Assembly (NCBI GenBank): GCA_023393235.1
Contig: JAEWMH010000140.1
Location: forward strand, 1-11,532
Reading direction: 5' to 3'
From: Bacillota bacterium
GTDB lineage: Bacteria; Bacillota; Bacilli; Paenibacillales; NBRC-103111
Length of the DNA stretch: 11,532 nucleotides
Shown here: positions 1-5,873 of the stretch, piece after piece
How the letters are laid out: each line of letters starts with the position of its first letter
Numbering within the stretch: the stretch's first letter is position 1
Notes under the pieces: model-generated
Databases searched by the model: none
What the model was told of the DNA's origin: nothing
What the model saw: only the letters and a program-made list of their open reading frames with translations
Made by a program: the position numbers and the translations under genes

Positions 1-6
1 TCTTGG

Positions 7-12
7 TATAGT
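7..12 (+). promoter_or_regulatory. possible -10 box upstream of the first methyltransferase gene
   Basis: TATAGT lies within a short run of TATAG-like units about 70 bp before the first start codon. Any -35 box would fall outside the window, so this is only a candidate. The rest of the 81-bp leader shows no other clear element, and the ribosome binding site before position 82 is weak (AAGAGTGAG). Confidence 0.25.
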
Positions 13-81
13 ATAGCATAGAACCATTCGGGGTTGGCAAATGAAAGCGGGCTTCCTTTTTAAAGAAAAGAGTGAGATGAG

Positions 82-1548
82 ATGGACAACCATTTACCGG
101 AAGGGTTCCGCACGAAGATGCGCCGGCTGCTGGGGGAAGAGGAGTACCGGGCGTATCTGGCCTCATTCGGCCAGGAGCGGTATTACGGCCTGCGGAGCAA
201 TCCGCTGAAGCTGACGGCGGCGGAACTCCTGGAGCTTGCGCCCTACGGGCTAACACCTGTTCCGTGGTGCCCGACGGGCTATTATTATGAAGAAAATGCA
301 AGGCCGGGCAAACATCCCTTCTACCATGCCGGGATGTACTATATTCAAGAGCCCAGTGCCATGATTCCGGCAGAGCTACTGGACGTGCAGCCGGGAGACC
401 GGGTGCTGGACCTGTGTGCCGCCCCCGGAGGCAAAACCACCCAGCTGGCAGGCAAGCTGCAGGGCCAGGGTTTGCTGGTTGCCAATGACAACAGCCTGGA
501 CCGGGTGAAGGCATTAACGAAAAATGTGGAGCTGGCAGGCATCCGCAATGCCATGGTTACCCACGAAACGCCGGACCGGCTCGCTGCGCGTTGGCCATTG
601 GCCTTCAATAAAATTCTGGTGGATGCCCCGTGCTCCGGTGAAGGCATGTTCCGCAAGGATGAGGACATGATCCGCCAGTGGGAGAAGCATTCCGTCACCG
701 TCTGTATGGGCATGCAGGCAGACATTCTGCGGGATGCGGCGGCGATGCTGGCTCCGGGAGGGCGTTTGGTATACTCAACCTGTACCTTTTCCCCGGAGGA
801 AAATGAAAGCATGATCGCCGGGTTCCTGCGGCAGCATCCCGGTTTCCGTGTGGTGCCTTTTCCGGCGGCTCACGGTTTTGTTTCCGGGCGTCCGGATTGG
901 GCGGCCCAAACCAGAGGGGCGGACTTACCTGATGAGGCGGAGAAGCAAACGTCCGGCGCTGTAAGGCTGTGGCCCCACCGGATTAAGGGGGAGGGACATT
1001 TTGCCGTGATTCTGGAAAAGGACGCCTCTCCCGGCGCCCCGGAACCGGTGCGTCTAGACAGCAAACCGGCGGGCAACCGCAAGGGCTCCCCAGCCGCCCG
1101 GACAGCAGCACCGGATTTGACTCCTTGGGAGCAATTCATGAAGGACAACCTGACTCAGCCTCTGCCGGGGACGCCGGTCACGTTTGGGGAGCGGCTTTAT
1201 TTGGCCGCAGCCGGAAGTTTGCCAGTGGCAGAGCTGAAGATCTACCGGCCCGGCTGGTATGCGGGTGAGTTGAAGCGAGGGCGTTTCGAACCGTCCCACG
1301 CCCTGGCGATGGGACTAAGCCGCGGCGACGCCCGGCGGGTATTGTCGTTGCCCCAGGACTCGCCCCGGGTGATCCGGTACCTGAAGGGGGAGACCCTGGA
1401 GGTGGAGGAAGGGGAGCTGGAATGTGCCGGCTGCGCCTCCTTCAAGGGTTATGTGCTGGTCTGTGTGGACCGGTTCCCTCTTGGCTGGGGCAAATGGAAT
1501 CAGGGGATGCTGAAGAATGAATATCCTGCAGGATGGAGATGGGTGTAG
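82..1548 (+). CDS. RsmF-type rRNA cytosine-C5 methyltransferase (NOL1/NOP2/Sun family), copy 1
   Basis: This 488-residue protein should transfer a methyl group from S-adenosylmethionine to C5 of a cytosine in 16S rRNA. A PWCPTGYYY motif (61-69) and an EPSAM motif (90-94) lead into the SAM-binding loop LDLCAAPGGK (109-118). The two family cysteines are both present: C184 in DAPCSGEGMF (motif IV) and C234 in STCTF (motif VI). LWPHRIKGEGHFAVIL (296-311) closes the methyltransferase fold. After a low-complexity linker (about 312-345), the C-terminal part carries the PLGWGKWNQGMLKNEYP block expected of the RsmF C-terminal RNA-binding region. The length suits the long RsmF/YebU branch rather than the shorter RsmB. 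The stop codon overlaps the GTG start of the pseudouridine synthase by one base, which suggests co-translation of two rRNA-modifying enzymes. A paralogue lies at 5874-7250. The exact target base cannot be read from sequence. Confidence 0.93.
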   Translation: MDNHLPEGFRTKMRRLLGEEEYRAYLASFGQERYYGLRSNPLKLTAAELLELAPYGLTPVPWCPTGYYYEENARPGKHPFYHAGMYYIQEPSAMIPAELLDVQPGDRVLDLCAAPGGKTTQLAGKLQGQGLLVANDNSLDRVKALTKNVELAGIRNAMVTHETPDRLAARWPLAFNKILVDAPCSGEGMFRKDEDMIRQWEKHSVTVCMGMQADILRDAAAMLAPGGRLVYSTCTFSPEENESMIAGFLRQHPGFRVVPFPAAHGFVSGRPDWAAQTRGADLPDEAEKQTSGAVRLWPHRIKGEGHFAVILEKDASPGAPEPVRLDSKPAGNRKGSPAARTAAPDLTPWEQFMKDNLTQPLPGTPVTFGERLYLAAAGSLPVAELKIYRPGWYAGELKRGRFEPSHALAMGLSRGDARRVLSLPQDSPRVIRYLKGETLEVEEGELECAGCASFKGYVLVCVDRFPLGWGKWNQGMLKNEYPAGWRWV

Positions 1549-2291
1549 TGAAACAAACCATGCGGCTGGACAAGCTCCTGGCCCATTCCGGCTACGGGAC
1601 GAGAAGCGAAATCAAGCTTCTGGTTAAGCGCGGCGGAGTTCAGGTGAACGGCAAAAAAGCCAAGGACAGCGGGCAGCAGGTTAATCCGGAGCGGGATGAG
1701 GTTCTGGTGGACGGGGAAAAGGTGGTGTACCGGGAGTTCGTATACCTGATGCTGCACAAACCCCCCGGCTATGTCTCCGCAACGGAGGATACCCGCGATC
1801 CCACTGTGCTGGATCTTATTGGAGAGGAATACAGCCATTTTGACCTGTTTCCCGTGGGCAGATTGGACAAGGATACGGAAGGGTTGCTTCTGCTGACCAA
1901 TGACGGCAAACTGGCTCACGAGCTGCTCTCCCCCAAAAAACATGTTCCGAAAACCTATTTCGCCCGGGTATCCGGCGGCCCGGTGGGTGAATCCGACAGC
2001 ACAGCATTCACAGCCGGTGTGCGGCTGGATGACGGTTATGTCACCCTGCCAGCCCAATTGAATATCCTAGAGCCCGGCGATGCCGTTACAGGAACAGAGG
2101 CGCGGATCGAGCTGACGATTATGGAAGGGAAATTCCATCAGGTCAAGCGTATGTTCGAGGCAGTAGGCAAAAAGGTCATATACTTGAAGCGGATCAGCAT
2201 GGGTTCTCTGTCCCTGGATCACACCTTGGGACTGGGCGCTTACCGGGAGCTGACGGAGGAGGAGCTTGCTGCTTTAACCCTCCAAAAGTAA
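1548..2291 (+). CDS. RsuA-family 16S rRNA pseudouridine synthase
   Basis: The predicted 247-residue enzyme isomerises a uridine in rRNA to pseudouridine, probably U516 of 16S rRNA by family. An N-terminal S4 RNA-binding domain (about residues 5-50, MRLDKLLAHSGYGTR) precedes the catalytic domain. The signature GRLDKDTEGLLLLTNDG has its catalytic Asp at residue 107, followed by KTYF (136-139) and EGKFHQVKRMF (193-203). I chose GTG 1548 because GGAG (1535-1538) sits 9 bases upstream and the codon shares one base with the upstream stop (TAGTG). In-frame ATG codons at 1533 and 1539 are possible but poorly spaced. ATG 1560 would begin at MRLDKLL, which is the usual N-terminus of this family. The position behind an RsmF-type gene makes a small rRNA-modification operon. 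Confidence 0.92.
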   Translation: MKQTMRLDKLLAHSGYGTRSEIKLLVKRGGVQVNGKKAKDSGQQVNPERDEVLVDGEKVVYREFVYLMLHKPPGYVSATEDTRDPTVLDLIGEEYSHFDLFPVGRLDKDTEGLLLLTNDGKLAHELLSPKKHVPKTYFARVSGGPVGESDSTAFTAGVRLDDGYVTLPAQLNILEPGDAVTGTEARIELTIMEGKFHQVKRMFEAVGKKVIYLKRISMGSLSLDHTLGLGAYRELTEEELAALTLQK

Positions 2292-2314
2292 CGGGCAGCT
2301 CCGAAGTGAAGTCC

Positions 2315-2339
2315 GGGTACCTTTGGGAACCCCATTTTT
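2315..2339 (+). terminator. weak putative terminator after the pseudouridine synthase
   Basis: GGGT (2315-2318) pairs with ACCC (2329-2332), and an A-A mismatch separates this from an inner CC/GG pair. The hairpin is followed by ATTTTT. The stem is short, so partial read-through into the HAD gene is likely. The rest of 2292-2387 shows no clear promoter. Confidence 0.3.
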
Positions 2340-2397
2340 CAGAAAAAGGGAAGGTGTCTAATTAGGCATTACAGGCATACATCCCACAGGAGGAGAG

Positions 2398-3207
2398 ATG
2401 CGAGAGATGGATCAGCCTTACCGCTTGATTGCCCTTGACGTAGACGGCACCCTGTTGAATGATGAGCACCAGCTCACCGATGGTACCAAGGAGGCCGTCC
2501 GGCTTGCGCATAAGGCCGGGGCCACCATTGTGCTGTGTACCGGAAGAGGCCCCAGCAATTCTTTTTATCTGATGGAGGAGCTTGGCTTCCAGGGTGTACT
2601 GATCGCCCATAACGGCGCCGCTACGGTGATGTCGGAGGACAAACGCCTGATTCACAGCTTCGCTTACCACATGCATGATTTGGCGGGTCTGGTGGAATAT
2701 TGCCGCAGCACGGGCATCCATTATGATGCCAATACCGCCTTCGAGATGTATATCGACCGGATTACCCCCCGGGAGCAGGATATGTATGTGAAGTACGGCA
2801 TCCGCCCGAACCGGGTGGAGGATGTGGTGATGCTGCAGGAGCCTGTCCAAAAATTCACCATGTTCGGAACCATGGAGCACATGGACCGGCTGGAGGCGGA
2901 ATGGCCGCAGATCGGCTGTGAGATGTCTCCTATACGGAGTGGGGATTTCTTCGTGGATGTGATGCATCCCGAAGCGACCAAGGGGAATGCGCTGAAGAAG
3001 CTGGCGGAAAGCCTGGCTGTTCCCCGGGAGCAGGTATTGGCCGTGGGCAATTATTACAATGATATTGCTATGCTGGAATTCGCCGGCTTGGGCATTGCCG
3101 TAGCCAACTCACCGGCCAAGGTCAAAGAGGCCGCCGACGTGGTAACCGTCTCCAATAACGAGGAAGCGGTCCGTCGGGTACTGGAGGAATATGTGCTGGG
3201 TCGTTAG
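2398..3207 (+). CDS. Cof-type HAD-superfamily hydrolase (sugar-phosphate/FMN-type phosphatase)
   Basis: This 269-residue cytosolic phosphatase belongs to the Cof/IIB branch of the HAD superfamily. Motif I is DVDGTLL, with nucleophile D14 and acid/base D16. Motif II is CTGRG with T48. Motif III is K195 in TKGNALKKL. Motif IV is GNYYND (217-222), where the family normally has GDxxND; the first Asp is Asn here while D222 is kept. The cap domain lies between motifs II and III. AGGAGG at 2388-2393 precedes ATG 2398 by 4 bases; ATG 2407 (MDQPYR) is an alternative with 13-base spacing. The substrate cannot be inferred, since members of this branch act on many sugar phosphates and cofactors. The gene ends at a strong terminator. 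Confidence 0.9.
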   Translation: MREMDQPYRLIALDVDGTLLNDEHQLTDGTKEAVRLAHKAGATIVLCTGRGPSNSFYLMEELGFQGVLIAHNGAATVMSEDKRLIHSFAYHMHDLAGLVEYCRSTGIHYDANTAFEMYIDRITPREQDMYVKYGIRPNRVEDVVMLQEPVQKFTMFGTMEHMDRLEAEWPQIGCEMSPIRSGDFFVDVMHPEATKGNALKKLAESLAVPREQVLAVGNYYNDIAMLEFAGLGIAVANSPAKVKEAADVVTVSNNEEAVRRVLEEYVLGR

Positions 3208-3243
3208 ATAAGCGGGCCCTCCGGGAGCGCTTCCAATACAACC

Positions 3244-3282
3244 AAAAAAGAACGCCTTCCTGAGGGAATGGCGTTCTTTTTT
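3244..3282. terminator. strong bidirectional intrinsic terminator
   Basis: AAAAAAGAACGCC (3244-3256) pairs perfectly with GGCGTTCTTTTTT (3270-3282), and an inner TTCC/GGAA extends the stem. The A-run on one arm and the T-run on the other let it act in both directions. It ends the HAD gene on + and can end the small yjcZ-like transcript arriving on -. Confidence 0.9.
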
Positions 3283-3337
3283 GGCGCTGCACGGACGGGT
3301 TTGATATGCAGGGATCATCTCGTCCGCACAGACACCT

Positions 3338-3357
3338 CCTTTTTTCTGGAAAAAAGG
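3338..3357. repeat. short A/T-rich hairpin downstream of the yjcZ-like gene
   Basis: CCTTTTTT (3338-3345) and AAAAAAGG (3350-3357) form a perfect 8-bp stem with loop CTGG. No separate U-run follows on either strand, so it is not a normal terminator. It may be a 3' stabiliser or pause site for the yjcZ-like transcript, or chance. Confidence 0.35.
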
Positions 3358-3404
3358 GCAATGCGCTTGAGATGTCAGAGATTCATCGGATTAACCCGGC
3401 CGGA

Positions 3405-3497
3405 TTAGTAAATGAACGGACGGGAAACGATGACCAGAAGAATGAAGAGAACCAGGATAACACCTGTAGTTGTGAAGCCGCCGCCTACTGCGCTCAT
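3405..3497 (-). CDS. YjcZ-family small sporulation protein
   Basis: This 30-residue protein begins MSAVGGGF and continues with a hydrophobic segment rich in I, L, V and F (about residues 12-25), ending SRPFIY. Short glycine-rich N-terminus plus one membrane-type helix is the pattern of the YjcZ sporulation family, proteins of about 25-50 residues made in sporulating Bacillaceae and Paenibacillaceae. The start is set by a perfect AGGAGG (3505-3510) 7 bases before ATG 3497; reading upstream in frame gives an implausible longer protein. A sigma-K-like promoter lies about 105 bp upstream. The gene is transcribed towards the bidirectional terminator at 3244-3282. The molecular role of this family is not known, and a membrane or spore-envelope location is inferred. 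Confidence 0.85.
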   Translation of the reverse strand: MSAVGGGFTTTGVILVLFILLVIVSRPFIY

Positions 3498-3605
3498 GAT
3501 GATTCCTCCTAGGGTTAATGTACCGACTGTATTGGTTCCTCTGCGATGTTTGCGCGGTCTTGGCAGGAATGTATCTCTTCTTCCCGGATGTCTGTCGGTC
3601 TGATG

Positions 3606-3632
3606 TATCATATGCGCAGGGAACTCCGCCGT
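3606..3632 (-). promoter_or_regulatory. putative sigma-K-type promoter for the yjcZ-like gene
   Basis: On the - strand, CATATGATA (3606-3614) fits the sigma-K -10 pattern CATAnnnTA and is preceded by G, as in the extended consensus. The dinucleotide AC (3631-3632) lies 16 bp upstream, the expected -35 placement. The implied leader is about 100 bases. A late mother-cell promoter would fit a sporulation protein. The match is short, so this remains a prediction. Confidence 0.45.
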
Positions 3633-3722
3633 CTTAGACATTTGCCCGGGTGAATAGAAATTGGGCACAGTAGGCATTCTTTAATGGAGGAATAACCGAT
3701 AACGAGCTGGAGGCGATGCTCC

Positions 3723-4811
3723 ATGGCAGAAGTGGTGCTCAGGCCGGATCTGAAAACGGCGGGCGGAGAAGTCAGCGATATTGTTGTGAATGGCCGTTTT
3801 GCCGGGACCCTGATGCTGGTCTACCGGGAGGGGGACAGGCTTTCCGGTGCCGTGCAGCTGGAGACGGAAAATCTGGATGGACGGGAAGCCGAACAGGTCA
3901 ACCGGTTTGTGGACCTCCATATCCGGGACTTGGCCGGGGCTTTGGACATTGAGGATTATGAAGCAGTTGTTACCATGGGCAGCTATCATCACATTCTGTC
4001 GGGTGATGCCTGGCAGAGAGAAACGGACGAGCCTGTCCACCTGTATGAAGATGAGCCGGAAGTGATCTGGGTTTCGGATGACGAGGATGGCTTAGGCGAT
4101 TGGGATATCTATGAGCCGGAAACCTTCCGGATGGACGAGGCCGAAATCGGATATGCAGACGAGGATGACAACGAAGAGGACCCGGGCTTCTACGAACTTG
4201 TTCCCACCCGGACAGGTGCCAGCCAGTCGGAGTACCATGTTTATGATGAAGGCCGCGAATGGGTGGCGGAGCTGATTATCCGTGAGACCGGAGGCGGGCT
4301 TGTAGCTGATGTGCATTGGATGTTCAATCCGGAAACGGAAGAAATGGATGCCTTGGCCGATTACATCGCCGATGAGCTGGAGGACCGGGTGCTGGATGGG
4401 TTCCGGCTGAACCACCGGTATGAGGGGACCATTATCGAGACTTCCGATTATGCGCAGGAGGATTTGGCAGATAGCGCGGATTTCACCGGAAACGCCGCAG
4501 GCCAAAGAACGGATCAGGACTACCGGGTCATTCTCGCCCGGGACGACCAGGATATGCTGACATATGAAATTTACGATCGCTACAAAAACCATCCTATTGG
4601 CACCGCTACAGTGGACATCAGCCGCAAGCAGCTGTCCGGTTTTATTGATTTCCGGGATGCGTCCGTGCAGTCCGGTGAGCGGGAGCGGATCGCCGCATTG
4701 ATCATGCAGGAGCTGGACAAGGAGAAGAACTACAACCGGATCAGCTTCACCATGCTTGCCCGGAACAAGCCGATTGATGAGGTTGTGTTCGAAAACGAGC
4801 CTTTCCATTAG
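3723..4811 (+). CDS. uncharacterised acidic protein with three related modules
   Basis: I do not recognise a named family for this 362-residue protein. It has no signal peptide or membrane segment, so it is probably cytosolic. Three stretches share one layout, about 17-90, 169-245 and 278-347: short strands, a Gly/Ala-containing strand, a strand near a (L)SGxVxF-like position, a helix with the pattern E.E.IA..I..ELD, and a closing strand. Clear parallels are the RLSGAVQL, LVADVHWM and LSGFIDFR segments, and VNRFVDLHIRDL, ADYIADELEDRV and AALIMQELDK. Between modules 1 and 2 lies a very acidic linker (100-158) with 26 Asp/Glu in 59 residues and one Arg. GGAGG (3709-3713) sits 9 bases before the start. 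The gene is divergent from the yjcZ-like gene and ends at a bidirectional terminator. I could not identify its promoter. Coding is confident; function is unknown. Confidence 0.85.
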   Translation: MAEVVLRPDLKTAGGEVSDIVVNGRFAGTLMLVYREGDRLSGAVQLETENLDGREAEQVNRFVDLHIRDLAGALDIEDYEAVVTMGSYHHILSGDAWQRETDEPVHLYEDEPEVIWVSDDEDGLGDWDIYEPETFRMDEAEIGYADEDDNEEDPGFYELVPTRTGASQSEYHVYDEGREWVAELIIRETGGGLVADVHWMFNPETEEMDALADYIADELEDRVLDGFRLNHRYEGTIIETSDYAQEDLADSADFTGNAAGQRTDQDYRVILARDDQDMLTYEIYDRYKNHPIGTATVDISRKQLSGFIDFRDASVQSGERERIAALIMQELDKEKNYNRISFTMLARNKPIDEVVFENEPFH

Positions 4812-4812
4812 A

Positions 4813-4853
4813 AAAAGCCGCGGCTCTTCCATCCGGAAGCGGTCGCGGCTTTT
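4813..4853. terminator. bidirectional terminator between convergent genes
   Basis: AAAAGCCGCG (4813-4822) pairs perfectly with CGCGGCTTTT (4844-4853), and an inner TTCC/GGAA sits inside the loop. Flanking A and T runs allow action on both strands. It separates the acidic-protein gene (+) from the NlpC/P60 gene (-). Confidence 0.88.
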
Positions 4854-4872
4854 GCTTATAGAGTGGATGGAA

Positions 4873-5694
4873 TTATTTATTCAGCTTCAGAATCTGATCG
4901 GGATAAATGTCGGCTGTAGACAGACCGTTGTAACCCTTCAGCATATCCACGGTTAACGAAAGCTTCTGACTGATGCTCCAGAGGGTATCCCCGCTTTGTA
5001 CGGTATACCGGGGCATTTCCTTAGAGGCATCCCCCATAAGAAGATCCGGATTGGAAATGTACAACTGTGCTCCCGGCACCAGTGCATCGTTTTTGACGGA
5101 TTTCCAGTTCCATGTGCGAAGACTATTCAGGGAAATGCCGGTCGTTTGGCTGATTTTCCACATGGTATCGCCGCTTTGGACTGTGTAGGTGATCGGAATG
5201 ACTCGCTTCACCGCCATAAAACGGTTTTGCCAATACGGGGTGGACAATGGGGTGACAGTCACCCCTTTGCTCGCTGAAGCATGCAGCATTTGGTTATTGC
5301 CAAGATATATTCCCACGTGGCCGGCTCTGTCCGGGTAAGTAGTATCCCGGAAGAACAAAAGGTCTCCCGGCTGGGCTGTTGCCATCGTAACTGCAATGCC
5401 CTCCTTCATCTGGTCATTGGAGGAGCGCGGCAGATTGATGCCGTTTTCAATAAAGGCCCGGAAGGTAAAGGACGAGCAGTCAAAGTTGTTGGTTTGGGAT
5501 GGATCTGCGCCATACAGATAAGGCGTACCCAGATATTTGCTGCCGGAAGCAATGATCTTATCGGCAACAGTGGTTTTGGCCGCAACGGCGGCAGTGGCAG
5601 AGACGGATTCGGTAGCGGCAAAAGCATGGGCCGGAGCCAGGGCGCCGAAAAGAAGGACAACGCCTAGGGCAGTCTGCTGAAGTCGTTTATTCAT
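4873..5694 (-). CDS. secreted NlpC/P60 peptidoglycan hydrolase with two C-terminal LysM domains
   Basis: This 273-residue exported hydrolase should cut peptide cross-bridges or stem peptides in the cell wall, as gamma-D-glutamyl-diaminopimelate endopeptidases of this family do. Residues 1-27 are a signal peptide with a typical AHAFA cleavage region. The NlpC/P60 domain (about 43-165) carries catalytic C73 in NNFDCSSF, H126 in GHVGIY and H138 in MLHAS as the likely third residue. Two LysM domains (about 169-213 and 229-272, each starting YTVQSGDT.W.IS) bind glycan chains. The order, catalytic domain first and LysM last, is the reverse of many LytF/CwlS-type enzymes. GGGAGG (5704-5709) lies 9 bases before the ATG, and a clear sigma-A promoter lies upstream. 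It may act in cell separation or wall turnover during growth. Confidence 0.93.
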   Translation of the reverse strand: MNKRLQQTALGVVLLFGALAPAHAFAATESVSATAAVAAKTTVADKIIASGSKYLGTPYLYGADPSQTNNFDCSSFTFRAFIENGINLPRSSNDQMKEGIAVTMATAQPGDLLFFRDTTYPDRAGHVGIYLGNNQMLHASASKGVTVTPLSTPYWQNRFMAVKRVIPITYTVQSGDTMWKISQTTGISLNSLRTWNWKSVKNDALVPGAQLYISNPDLLMGDASKEMPRYTVQSGDTLWSISQKLSLTVDMLKGYNGLSTADIYPDQILKLNK

Positions 5695-5739
5695 GATCCG
5701 ATTCCTCCCTTGGTGGACTGGATTCTCGCCGGTAGACCC

Positions 5740-5768
5740 AGTATAAAGGGGGGGATGACCAGGAACAA
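5740..5768 (-). promoter_or_regulatory. sigma-A-type promoter of the NlpC/P60 gene
   Basis: On the - strand, TTGTTC (5763-5768) and TATACT (5740-5745) are separated by exactly 17 bp. The spacer contains a run of seven C (5748-5754 as G on +). The implied leader is about 40 bases before the ATG. Confidence 0.72.
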
Positions 5769-5784
5769 CGCATAAATTCTGGAA

Positions 5785-5843
5785 ACCCTTTCGCTGCTGC
5801 CTGATATTGGTTAAGGGAAGAGCGAAAGGGTAAAAACCCTTAA
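5785..5843. repeat. overlapping inverted repeats between the second methyltransferase and NlpC genes
   Basis: ACCCTTTCGCT (5785-5795) and AGCGAAAGGGT (5821-5831) are a perfect 11-bp inverted repeat with a 25-bp loop. The right arm can instead pair locally, AAGGGT (5826-5831) with ACCCTT (5836-5841). TTAAGGG (5811-5817) also matches CCCTTAA (5837-5843). The structure lies past the 3' end of the methyltransferase gene and upstream of the NlpC -35 box. On the - strand only two further U follow the large hairpin, so it is a poor terminator. An operator or a processing/termination structure are both possible. Confidence 0.6.
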
Positions 5844-5873
5844 GTGCGTGAAAAGGGAGCGGGCACCGTCAGT

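Noticed and set aside
3498..3677. N-terminal extension of the yjcZ-like frame to 90 residues
   Set aside because: The extension is Pro/Arg-rich and unlike the family, and the perfect AGGAGG fits only the start at 3497.
4092..4832. Open frame of 246 codons on the - strand
   Set aside because: It is antisense to the acidic-protein gene and crosses the bidirectional terminator; no ribosome binding site.
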